DNA of 64,000 bases from Leptodontidium sp. MPI-SDFR-AT-0119 (taxonomy: Eukaryota; Ascomycota; Leotiomycetes; Helotiales; Leptodontidiaceae). Positions 47,304 through 58,084 of the stretch are shown in pieces. The notes beneath the pieces are model-generated. The model made no database searches. It saw only the letters and a list, made by a program, of their open reading frames with translations, and was not told the origin of the DNA. Every line of letters begins with the position of its first letter. The stretch's first letter is position 1. Made by a program: the position numbers and the translations under genes. Location of the stretch: contig JAHLEZ010000003.1 of the NCBI GenBank assembly GCA_020726505.1, positions 868,001-932,000 on the forward strand, given 5' to 3'.

Positions 47304-48075
47304 TCACCTCATAACCGGCGGCCTCCCCTCCTTATTCCACTTCACCCTACTTCTCACCCACTCCACGGCCTCCTTAACGCCCGTGCCCGTCAGCGCACTC
47401 ACAGGTAACACCCTACTATCTCTAATACTCGCACCCTTCTCCCCCTCAAAGACCTTCTTCACAAGCCCCTCTTTAATCCGTACTACCTCGACACAATCCT
47501 CCCTATCCTGCTTATTGGCCAACACCAAAAGCGGCACTCCCTCCGTCTCAGAATGCTGCAGCACATCCTCCAGCACCAATCTACACTCCTCCAACCTCCC
47601 GCTATTATCGTGCTCGAGATTCCCGTCCCCAATGTCCGTGCTGTCGATAATGAAGACAATGGCGTGACATGATGTGTAGTAGCTCTGCCAGAGCTTGCGC
47701 AGACTGTGTTGTCCGCCCACGTCCCACAGCTTGAGGTACATGTCTGGCATGGTTATGGTGGAGACATTCTGCCCGACGGTGGGTACAGTCTTGAGCTTCG
47801 GGTTGGGGTGCGAGGGCAGGAAGAGCGATTTCACTTGTTCGTGGAAGGTGGTTTTGCCAGCATTATCGAGACCGAGGAGGAGGACGGAGTATTCTGTGGT
47901 TTTGGGTGTTAGCAAAGCTCGTTACTGATATATGAAAAGAAATTGGATAGGTAGAAACGGCGTCTGCAAGTAGAGAGCATAGCGGAAGTATGGAAAGGCA
48001 GCGAATGGAGGGGGATGAAGATATACCTTCCTTGCTCGTCGCATAGAGATACAGCCCTTTGGCTAGATGATACAT
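47304..48075 (-). CDS. ARL3: ARL3/ARFRP1-type small GTPase of the Golgi
   Basis: Exons 48075-48027 and 47893-47304 on the minus strand give 212 residues. It is an Arf-like GTPase. Nucleotide motifs: GLDNAGKT (24-31), switch segment TVPTVGQNV, WDVGGQ (73-78), and NKQD (143-146). The N terminus MYHLAKGLYLY matches yeast Arl3/human ARFRP1, where the initiator Met followed by a large hydrophobic residue is N-acetylated and binds Sys1 on trans-Golgi membranes. There is no Gly2, so no myristoylation. The gene is convergent with the carbonic anhydrase (about 200 bp between stop codons) and divergent from the membrane protein at 48566. Its role is Golgi recruitment of Arl1 and golgins, from family knowledge. 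Confidence 0.93.
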
Positions 48076-48565
48076 CTTGAACTATTTATCGTCGCAGCAG
48101 AAGATAGAAGAAGGAAATCGAAGCCCTTAGAGACCAGATGCACAATCTCCAACTACAACTCTACAGGTGTCTTCTTCATAGACAGCCTCGCCGGACGTCG
48201 CAGTGTGAGATTCCAGCTCGAGAAACCAAACGAGGCCTCTGTCCATGTGGTCAATTGGCTCGCCCACCTGCAAGGCTGAGGCGGGTCGATCCTTGGCTGA
48301 ATATAGAGCGACACGTGACTGGATGCCTGTGTCAAGTTTGGGAAGCGACGACCTGGACTTCCAACATTTCACCACTGTAAGATTCCTACTTCTCATGACG
48401 TGTGAGGATGTGCAGTGAAGTAACAACATTCAATCATCAACGCCCTCGTGGTGATACGTTTCATGAAGACAACTTATGTTCTGACTTTGCTTCCTGAACC
48501 CTTCAGCTTTTCAGACTGCGGATTCTGCTTGTGCGGATATAGCTTGTGCTGAGGAAGTTGGTATC
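48076..48565. promoter_or_regulatory. Shared divergent promoter region
   Basis: The 490 bp separate the divergent ARL3-type gene and membrane-protein gene, so both start regions lie here. No motif was firmly assigned. Confidence 0.5.
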
Positions 48566-50624
48566 ATGGCGCCTGTTCCTCTTGAAACGTCCCCTAGGTA
48601 AGTCGTGTTGAGATGCTTCTTGTAGCCTTGTCTCGGATTTCGGAGTTACGCATCAGTGATTCCCATTCCCTGATGATTCTTGTGTTGTGAATCACTAACC
48701 TCGAGATAGTTACATCCCCACAGCCGTGGTGGGAGCCCATATCTTTTCGATCGTATACCTTTCGCTCGTCGCAGGACGCACTATCTACCGCTCCTACCTT
48801 GCTCTACCTCCATCTTCAGCTACTCGACATCGAGAACCCCTACGAAGAGGATATGTTCAAACCTTCTCCATCTTGTCACTTATCAGCCTCATCACAGCTG
48901 GATTCTTTGGAGTGAAGTTTGGGGTCTTGTCATATCGAGTTTGGGCTACTGAGCGAGGTGTTGAGTTGCCTGAAAGGTTTGTGAAGTTGCTGTGATGAAT
49001 GCTGCCGAGACTCGCTGACGTCTCCATAGTCTCTTCGGCGACAAAGGAGCTTTCAGAGCAGGTGAACATCCTGGACGATTCCATCTCGTGAGATGGCTGA
49101 ATGATACACCTCTCTATCGTGACTCTCTTGAAATTGTGGCCGAGAAAGCTCGTCACTTTTGGTGGGGTCAACAAGTTAATCTTGGGCTCATCTCCTGGAG
49201 CACTTACTTAGCTCTTGAGGGCCAGAGACGCAAGGTATGAATCTCTCGTGTAACTCCAACGATTCACATGCCATCAAGAAATCGATTCTTGACTCCCGTC
49301 TAGGGACATGTTTGACATTGCATTCTAGATCTCAAATCTTTGGGCTTTCTTGGCACTTGCCCAGTTGGTCAACCTCTCCTACGCACAGAACCTCTTCTTC
49401 GTCGCTGTCCTTCTCACTCCCGTGCCATTACCTGAAAATGTTCGAGAATTGACAAGGGCTTCCGTGCCAGTCACCTCAAGCAGGTACGAACTGCCTCAGT
49501 ATGAGAGAGTGCCAATACTCACCTCTGCTCTAGATATTCTCGCCTCCTCGAGAGAATCTTTCCTAGTAAACAGGACGGGTTCCTGCCTAAGTCAGCTTTA
49601 TATGTCTCACTTCTCCTCATATCCTTCTCAACAGTGTTTCTCATTCCATACGCTGCAAACACTACCGCTTTTGTGAACGTCTCTTGCATCTCAGGATTCT
49701 TGCCATTTTCTTTTTTGTTACTACCGTATGTAATACCCGCAGGGTGGGGGGTTGTCGCATGCAACCCTCACGATTCACACTCAAATTACACGACTCTTTT
49801 CCGAGTCATATCGGCAATCTCGGCTAGTCTTCACCTCAAGTCAACAGCCTTGGGACTCTTCCATAACACCCCAGAGAGTACTTACTACCGACATAGTCTC
49901 CTGCAACCTTTTAAGGAAAAGCACCGATCAGTTCTTGGCCGTGGTTCCACAGCTATTGGCCGAGTTTTTGGGGCCATGAGTGAACATCCTGCTGTGGGAT
50001 CAGTTGCTTGGGATGTTGTCCTCACTGGCCTCAGTCTTGGAATCTGGGCAGCTGTTAGGGGGCTAGATGCCAGAGAAATGTTGAGGTCAAGCATTCCTTT
50101 CCACGCGAAGAGACCCTCAGAGGGTTTGGTTGACAGTAATTTTGGGGGCATTAAGACAAAAACAGAAATGGGAATCTCAAAGTATGTACAAACCCTCCCG
50201 ACCAATCAGACTCCTCCCACCACTCCATCGCTCATCGGAAGTGACGAATTACAGGATTGACGTATCGACGGATGAACCTCGACGGGGCCCGGGTAGACCA
50301 AAGAAAACAGAAACAAGCAAGAACAGCGCAACGCAAGAACGAAAATTATCGTCCACGACCAGACGACGCAAAGGCCTCGCCGAGAAAGGCGCTTCTCCCA
50401 GTGACAAAGGAATCCAGAAACGTGCAAATAGTCGTACATATTCGGGAGAGGCGAGTGCCAGCGATGACGAATATACCCCATCAGAAGACGAGAAGGTTAT
50501 TGAGGGTGATGACGATGCAGATGAAAGCTTGGAAACCGCTGCCCTTGCTTGGGGACTTATGTCGATTGGCGGTCTGGGTTCCGGTAGCGCTGCTGTCTAT
50601 GGGGCCGAGGCTACCTCGCGATAA
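48566..50624 (+). CDS. Polytopic membrane protein with AT-hook-like tail
   Basis: Six exons: 48566-48597, 48710-48976, 49030-49234, 49329-49483, 49534-50181 and 50255-50624, all in phase, 558 residues. It contains about eight hydrophobic membrane segments, for example at residues 17-36 and 60-82, later LWAFLALAQLVNLSY, LYVSLLLISFSTVFLIPY, FSFLLLPYVIPAGW and WDVVLTGLSLGIWAA. I do not recognise the family. The last exon differs: it encodes a hydrophilic tail with PRRGPGRPKK (444-453), which has the GRP core of an AT-hook, then Ser/Lys/Asp/Glu runs and a final hydrophobic ALAWGLMSIGGLG segment. The intron before it uses the acceptor at 50251-50254; the nearer acceptor would stop at once. The gene ends 5 nt before the stop of its convergent neighbour. 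Confidence 0.85.
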
Positions 50625-50629
50625 ATTGC

Positions 50630-52532
50630 TCAAATACTCTCGGACTCTGACTCGGAACGGTCAAGCTTGTTGGCATGAGACGTTCCCCATTTTGCCTTCT
50701 TAACATCATTGAGACTGACATTCTTGGGGAGAATGTGGCCATTCCCGTTCTTCGCGTTTCTGCGCTCTCTAGCCGGACGGATTTTTCTCCAGGTGTAGTC
50801 TGGCTTCAAGATGAAGTAGATATCCTTAGTCTTCCCATTCTCCAGTGGGACCTCATAGCCTTTCATGTGGTCTGTCCGCCAATTATATGTCTCTGGGAAC
50901 TGGTAATCTTTGACATCGAACTCCTTGGATCCTGCTGGGACCTTTGGGTCCGGTTCGTTATGGCTCTTTGGTGGTGGTTGGAAGTCATCCTCAATGATCT
51001 TCGCAATCTTATTCTTCTTCGCCTTGCGTGCGTTCTTCGCCTTGGGTAACTGGTCCTTTACTTCTGAATAGTCATGGTCGAAATTGACATCCTCCGTCTT
51101 GGCAATCTTGCTGAGTTGGCGTGGCTCAGGTGAAGCACTCCGTGCTCGCTTGCCGGGAGCTGCGCTGGAAGTGGGTTCGAGGGAATGCTCATCCAACGGT
51201 ATCTCGTGATTCTATCAGTACGTGTAAGCTAATTACGGGACAAGACGCTCACACGCAGACGGCTTACCTTGAGAGGGGAAGAGGAAGCATGGATAGCAGA
51301 TGCTGGAGCAATGGAATGGTCCTCTCCCGCCTCAGCATTCTCTCTCTTCTCAACCTCGACTTTGACTGCGTCGATGGATCCAGTCTCGGTAACCTCTCTA
51401 TCCGCCATTCTCTTCTGTCTGATATTCGCGATTCGATTTCTAGCCTAAGAACTATTGTCAGCGGTTGCGGAAAGAAAGAAAGACATATGGGCTTCTTACC
51501 GCTTTCGTGAGAGCCTCAGCCATGGAACGCTTCGGCTTGGGCTTGACAGCGTCCATTGTCTTGACATCTTTCTTAATATCATCGACGATAGCCTTGGTGC
51601 TGATGTCGGAAAGCCCACCTGTCAAAGCTGCGCAGGAAGATGGTTCGTCATGTACTGGCCCCAACTCTGTACTGGTTGTAGCCATCTTATCGATCGCATT
51701 ATCATCACCATGTACACAAGAATCATTGCCGTTCGACTTCGCTGTTCCGTAGGCCTCCGCGTCGGCTTCGCCAGAACGGGATGATGTTCTGAATTTACGC
51801 TCTTTGCTTGTTCCCCTATAGTATCTCTCCAACAATGCTTTGCTGCTAATTCTTGAGGTCTTGGGTGTCTTCTGGAGCATCGGGCTGCTACCATCATCTT
51901 CCTCGACGACGGTCTTTCCTCCGACTGGTTCGGCATCCAGAGGCTTCGCGTTCGGATCGTCCAAATAGGTCGGTACAATAGCGTTCTTAACCAAAGAGAA
52001 ATTCTTTGGCTTCTTGTACTCCAGCATGTTCTTTGTCTTCTTGTCGCCTTCGATTAGTTCTGCTGCACTGAGGTGCTGGAATCGCTGGACAATCCATTGC
52101 ACGTCATCGAAGGTGAGGCCTTGATATCGGGACAAAAATGTCTTCGCAATGATCGCGGACTTCTTGGCTGTCTTCCACATCTCGTAAACCTTCCACAGGG
52201 CTACAGAATGTTAGCTATGAGAGCAGCAATTCCGCCACCGAACTACAAGCATACCATTTCTATAGACCACCACTTCGCGCGCTCGCTGTGATCATCTCAC
52301 CCTCAAAGACATACAGCACCCATCTCTTGCTCTCTGCTTCGTAAGCAAGCTTGAACGTAGTCTCGTCCTTTTCGCTCTTATCATCCTTCCACTCTATTTG
52401 TCTGCGTGGCGGAACCCTATCAGCCTTACTGCCCTTGCTACCGATCCAACGGAACACGCTCGGGTGCTTGGTAACATAGTCGATCCACTCGGATTTGATT
52501 TGCTCCATCGTTACAGGTGCCGTCGGGGTCAT
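50630..52532 (-). CDS. Conserved-looking fungal protein of unknown function
   Basis: Four exons on the minus strand: 52532-52301, 52200-51500, 51444-51268 and 51211-50630, in phase, 563 residues. The start MTPTAPVTMEQIKSEW at 52532 is chosen over longer leader-like frames; a second ATG eight codons later (52508) is possible. N-terminal half: WIDYVTKHPSVFRWIGSKG, WVLYVFE, KTFLSRYQGLTFDDVQWIVQRF, which look like a compact structured domain. A middle basic/serine-rich linker follows. The C terminus has a YQFPETYNWRTDHMKGYEVP and YFILKPDYTWRKIRPARERR segment, then KKAKWGTS. Lysine-rich nuclear-localisation patches (KNARKAKKNKIAK) suggest a nuclear protein. I do not recognise a family and assign no function. 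No defects were seen. Confidence 0.82.
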
Positions 52533-52821
52533 TGTCGGAACGTATGCGAAGAATGACGCCGGGAATGTATCGGGGAGATCACAGCAGAGAGAGGTCGAAG
52601 GCAGCGGAGGTTGATAGCGATCCCTTCTCGATCGTGGAGGCGGGTGGGCTAGGTCGCGACTCGGCGCGTGCTCGTGAGTGCACAGCTTCAGTACCGTTGA
52701 CGCGGGATCCGACTTGAAGGGGATTTGTATGCTGTCGCACGATGGCGAAGAATTTGGGCGGTGGGAAGGAAGGCAGGAAGAACAGAAGGTGGGGAGGCGG
52801 GAAAGGGATGATGGGTAGACA

Positions 52822-53805
52822 ATGTCGAACGGTGAGGTCAACCAGACGAGCCTGAACTTCCTGCTCAGTGGCACGCCCAACAAGCGAGAATTGAATGTGT
52901 CATCAACAACCTATGAGGTGAACGGCAAGGACAGCAATCTGTCGGTGGACATGAGATTCACTGGCCTGGTATTACTTTGTCTCCATGAGCTAAAGGTACT
53001 TATCTGTTACGGCTTATGCAGTATCTCCCTGGCGATTCGCTGTTTGGAGTCTCCGTTGAACCATTCCAAATCGCACTGGTCCGCTCTGGCTCTATCCTTG
53101 AGTTCCTTCCGCCCCAACAATCTGCAAAATGGCCGCGCTTCGAAATCGGCGTTTGTCGATTTCGATACCAATTTGTGGCCCCCCAATGTTCCTCTATCTT
53201 GGGTCAGCAAGCTCTGCTCGTCAAGACCGTTTTCTTCCCACATTATTTCACCTGCTCAACCCCGCACCCTCTACTTCCTCACGCTCACAAGTGTTGGCTT
53301 CCACACAACACTGCCCAGGTTCGGATGCGCTTTTTATCCTCGACTATCGAACCTTCTCATTATGCGTTTGCGTTTCATATGTCGTTACTTTCTTCCTATA
53401 CGTAAAGATAGTAACATCAAAGATTTTGACGTCCGAGAGAAAGAGACCTTTGCCAATGAAGCTGATGTGGACGCTGGAAAGGAGACTTCCGGTTACGCAA
53501 AGTTTCCAATCTTGATATCAGAGCCAGGGGGACAAATCTCCCACGTGGACGAGCCGACTGTGGATTAGGAGGAACCTCGACTTGACTTCAATTTCGCAGT
53601 AAATAAGTGGCTCCTAAGACAATTGCGGATGTCTCCTCTGGAAGTGAATCTCCTCTCAAGAACGTACGAGCTTCAGTACGGTATGATCAATGAAAGAGAG
53701 AAGTGGCAACATGATCTTCTGCGCCTTTGGTACTCGCATGATCCGAGTCAATTAACTCTGGCGACGATGATACGACCTTTGCGGCTCCTCGTCCTACCCC
53801 TCTAG
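52822..53805 (+). CDS. Possible hypothetical gene, structure unresolved
   Basis: One frame begins MSNGEVNQTSLNFLLSGTP at 52822 and is open to a TAG at 53566-53568, then continues in the same frame as EEPRLDFNFAVNKWLLRQLR, LLSRTYELQYG and KWQHDLLRLWYSHD to 53805. The part after the stop looks protein-like. A different frame from about 53016 (YLPGDSLFGVSVEPFQIALV) also looks protein-like, so one or more introns, or a broken gene, are likely. I do not recognise any domain. It lies divergent to the gene starting at 52532, so the first exon could partly be leader sequence. Confidence 0.3.
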
Positions 53806-55194
53806 CGACAATCGACACACATATTCGTCTTGGAGTTGAAAGCGACCTTTCTGACTTGTTACCCTACCCCGGAGGTTGTTTCTTGCCCATGTAGTCTCTA
53901 ATGCTGAGCTGCCTGCTACGATAGTAGTGTGCCCTGATAGAAATGCTGAACAAATAATATCGACTTCGATCGTTAAAGGCGCGCACTGTGGATGAGAAGC
54001 ATCTGTTCGAGGCGCATGGCTCGAGAGCTTCAGAATTTCCTACAACCGTAGCTCTTCAATTGCCAGGCATAAGCATGCATGTGAGACTTTCAATTCAGCG
54101 GGAACTTCGAACCGCTCCTTTTGTCGAAAACAAAGCAAGTTGCAAGAACCGCTGAATGCAAGTATGAAGGTGGCTGATTCATCATCAATTGAGCAAGAGA
54201 GTTCTAAAGTGCAATATTTTGGCTAAAGTGAGGTGACATGTGTCGTAGTTGAAGAACTGCGGACCATCTCGTAGAAAATTTGTAAATGACGGTACAACAA
54301 AACCTACTTGAATATTCTTCTACAGCTTTCACATTCGGTTTGTTTTGATTGCCAGAAGGGGCTCGCTTATAATGCTAGCGCCTCGGAAGTTCCACTTAAA
54401 GCCACCACCTCTAAAATGAAATGATATTCGATGATAATGGAGTAAACTGCTGTTGTTCACTGGCTTGTAATTATTTCGCTTTTATAACTAGGTGATGGGT
54501 GCAGTATTCTGGAAATTATGTGTCAGACTTACCGAACCCCAGAAGGCTGGCTGATGAATTGATTAGCCCTTGAGAGTAGCCCTATCATGCGGGGGATACC
54601 GGTACATTCGTTGGCAGACGATGCGCAGCCGATAATTGCATCAGCCTATGTTCCACGCTGATTTACACCAAAATCCTCGTCTCAATCAATAGTTGAGGGC
54701 ATTGATATGGTCGTACATTTACGGCTTGCGCGCCGGGCACCCGGCTGTTTAGGTTTTCTCCACAATGAAGATGATTCCGACTTGAGCTTGAGGGCTTTGC
54801 TCACATCAATAGTCAACTATCCCGCAGAAACGTGTGATCTACTGTGTTGCGACGGTACTTGCACACGTCAGCTAGACCACTCCTTAGTGATGCGGCAAGC
54901 ACACGCGCTCTTAACATTTGGAATCCCAAAAGCCTCAATACCTAATCTGCTACAACCCCCCTTTTTTTTTGCCTTGTCGTATTTTAGCCTAGGTTGGTCC
55001 TTGGTGGGGCTTCTTTTACCTGCTCTGGATATGCGATGAGGGGAATATATTATGAAAAATCGGGGGGAAACTAAAACTTGAAGGAACAGGCGGGGAAACC
55101 AAGGCAGTGAAGAAATGACAGCACAGTCCTAAGGAAGCACACTCTGAGTCAGCAAAGCGAAATAAGGAGACAAAAAAATCCATTTCTAAGAGAT
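53806..55194. other. Intergenic, gene-poor
   Basis: No gene recognised. Open frames are short and without motifs (longest about 110 codons at 54707-55039). The region is moderately AT-rich and leads into the tandem repeat. Confidence 0.45.
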
Positions 55195-55735
55195 ACAAAA
55201 ACTTAAAAAAAAAATGGGTTTTGGTATTAACTTTGAGGCAGTTAGCTGGGGAATATTTTGGGGAATAGGGACTTCACCGTAGTTATCGGCATCAGAGTGG
55301 ACTGTTCTCGCACACGGCTTGTAACTCCCGGAAACCTGGTTGGTTCTTTGCTCCTGTTGCAATGTGCACCAGGAACTACAGAGAAACCGTTGCAAGCTTT
55401 TGAAAGCTTTAAGTGCGGTGGGATGCCATGCGGCTTCTACCACCTGTACCCGCTCGCACTGTTAGTTTGACATTGCTTTGATAGCCAGCCTAAACTTCCG
55501 TTGTCGGCAGTCTCCCTAACAGTGCTTCGCGAGGCGTATGCGAGAGAATATGGCGAAGATTTGCTTATTTCGTTAGATAAAGGACCACGCGCCGACCTAA
55601 GTAGTGAGCGGGTGAGTCCCGCTACTACCGAGGATTATACGCGAGGCTATCATAACACTTCAATTGGATCACAACAATGCCCCCGAATAAAGAAAAGCCT
55701 TATTATAGTAACAATTGAAAGACAATAACGAAGAA
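55195..55735 (+). repeat. Tandem repeat unit A (about 560-bp period)
   Basis: It shares with 55762-56292 a series of blocks in the same order: an A-rich start, AGCTGGGGAAT, GGACTTCACCGT, TACCACCTG, CGCTCGCACTGTTAG/CGCTTGCACTGTTAG, CTAACAGTG, CGCGAGGCGTATGCGAG, GGCGAAGATTTGCTTATTTC, GAGGATTATACGCGAGGCT and CAATGCCCCCGAA. The offset is near 560 bp (for example GAGGCGTATG at 55531 and 56092). Unit A has a 75-codon open frame (55501-55728) in its second half, without an ATG start. Confidence 0.8.
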
Positions 55736-55761
55736 AGAAGTCAGTTAATTACTCAAGCCAT

Positions 55762-56292
55762 ACAAAAAAGAATATTTATACGGTTACTATGTAGTCAGCT
55801 GGGGAATGTCTGGGGGAAGGGGACTTCACCGTTACTATCGTTATCCGGACTGGGGGCCTCGCATACGACTTAAAACTCCGGGAGAGACCTGGGGGCCTTT
55901 TGCACCCTAATCTAAAGTACGATGAAGTACATAGGGTACGCCAGTGACCACCGTTGCAAACTGGATAAGTTTTGAGTTCGGTGTAAAGCCAGAGGCTTTT
56001 ACCACCTGATGCACGCTTGCACTGTTAGAATGATCCTGCTTTGTGAAGCAGCCTAATAGTCACAAAAGGCAGACCAACTAACAGTGTTCGCGAGGCGTAT
56101 GCGAGGATATTATGGCGAAGATTTGCTTATTTCGTTAGATAACTGGCCACGCGCCGGTCTGGTGAGCGGGTGAATTTCGCGCGAATTGCCGAGGATTATA
56201 CGCGAGGCTGCCACAACACCTTGAAGCTGGATCATGACAATGCCCCCGAACAAAGAAGATCTTCATCGTGGTAATAATTGAAAGATGATAGG
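55762..56292 (+). repeat. Tandem repeat unit B (about 560-bp period)
   Basis: It is the second, diverged copy of the preceding unit, in the same orientation. It contains an insertion of about 40 bp around 55905-55945 (CACCCTAATCTAAAGTACG region) and several small gaps. The open frame of unit A is interrupted here. The repeat class is not known. Confidence 0.8.
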
Positions 56293-58084
56293 ATGTTTAA
56301 TCGCTATTGAAACTAACTTGCGGGTTGATGGTTTGAAGGGTTGTTGTCGATATTGCCCGGGTCTCAAGGTATGTAAACAAAGCTTAAGTTGCGCTTCCCA
56401 GCTGACCACAGCTTCTGGAAGCAGGCAGCAGCAGCCACACGGGACCGAGGTGGGCATTCCAATTGACCGTACGAGCGTCGATTCAACGTTTTCTGGCAAC
56501 GCAGAAGTAGGTGGCTATGAAGCTGTACGGATTTGGATTCATCCTTTATTTTTCTGTGGCACTGCTTGCCGATGCTATCGACCACTTTTGTTAACCATGC
56601 ATGTCCTTTCCAGCACCAGACGGTCGTAAGATCCTGCAACTTCGAGAAGCTTAGATGAACTGATAATTTCCACCGGACAAGCAAAATATAAAACCCCTCT
56701 CCTGAAACATATCCTGTTCTCCCTTCCGTCTTCGAGCAACTGGCTGTCGCGATGACTTTTTGTAACACACAGCTTGCTGCAAGCTGGACACCAAAAAGTG
56801 ACAAGCCAGAATTTCCCGCGCATCGACACTCGAGGGATGAAACAATGGACAGATGGGTAGAGATTCTTATTCTCTCTAGTCCTGTGGAAAGTCAGCACAA
56901 GCAATAGTGGATCGGCGAAGCGTGCAAGATAGGTTCCGGAAGGCTTCGGTAACTCGTGGTGTGATGGAAGCTGTGAATGGCCGGGCAAATATCGGCGCTG
57001 CCTCGCTTAACGGTAATAAAAACAACAACATTGTAAAAAAAAACATTAAAAAAGTCATGCGTGTTTTTTGGAGGATAGAAAATACTTTAGCTTGGTAATT
57101 TTAGCGCACATTCGCACCCCGAACTCATTTGATCACTAGAAAAATTTCCGTATTGCAAATCTCAAGCGCACTTTTTTTTTAAGTATAGGTATGCGCATTG
57201 CGAGGCTAGTGGTGAGTGCGAAGATCCGAATGGGAAGCCAAAAACAGCTCAAGCCAGGAGCTCTTGACATTACAAGGTAATGGGCGGCACTTTGAAGTGT
57301 AACTTCAATTTTTTTTAACTCTTGGACTTCGTGGTTTCAATCTCTTTTCTCGCCGCTAGGCATCACTGTATCCAATTGATAAGTATTCTATCTTGTTCTA
57401 CATCTGACCTACGGCATTGCTGTGCCTTGGACGCAAGACCAGTCGTCTTCAGTACTCACGAAAAAAATCACAAGAAACAGGATGGTTTCGGAGTTATAGG
57501 CGTGAACATCATGTGAGCTCCGTTGTGTCTCAACCGATGTCCATGCGACTTGAGCAAGGGGAGTCTCCTTTGTCTCATTTCCGGATTCGCCTGTCAATAC
57601 CAACTTCGAGGTATTTTTGCCGCCCCCAGCATAGTCCTTGGCTAGAACCAATCTAATACCCCTGCGCACGACACCAAGAACTGGTATTTGATTTGGGGCT
57701 TTCAATTGAGAACACTGGAAGATGTGTGGGGGACAGAATAGGATAGGAATTGAAGCACTCTGACATATTCCGCAGATTCTTAACGAGTTCGGGCTTGGAA
57801 TTCACTTGCTCGTCGTAGCTAGCAGGACTTCGTGCCTCGAGCTCACGAGTGAAGTGTTTCTTGTACATTCACGTTTGTCCGTTGGCTTAGTTGTTCGCCT
57901 TTGGGCCTTCCTGAACTTATCAGTGGAAGCTTGGAACTTGAATGCGATTGTGATGAGAACATTTATGGACTACTTCTACTTCGAGATGGCTAGAGAACAA
58001 CAATTTCATCCCCAAGCCCAAAAGATCTCCTATAGCTGATAAATTCCTTGCTGGGGTAGACAACGATGACTCAAAATCAAAAAT
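56293..58084. other. Intergenic between tandem repeat and sugar transporter
   Basis: No gene recognised. A poly-A/T tract occurs near 57170 and low-complexity A-rich sequence near 57020-57060. The right end is probably the 3' UTR of the transporter. Open frames of up to about 145 codons (56364-56804 minus) have no motif. Confidence 0.45.

Noticed and set aside
49731..49751. Possible 21-nt GT-AG intron inside the membrane-protein exon
   Set aside because: It is far too short for a spliceosomal intron, and the frame is continuous and hydrophobic through it.
56364..56804. 146-codon open frame on the minus strand
   Set aside because: It overlaps other open frames of similar length and has no recognisable domain, so chance is sufficient.
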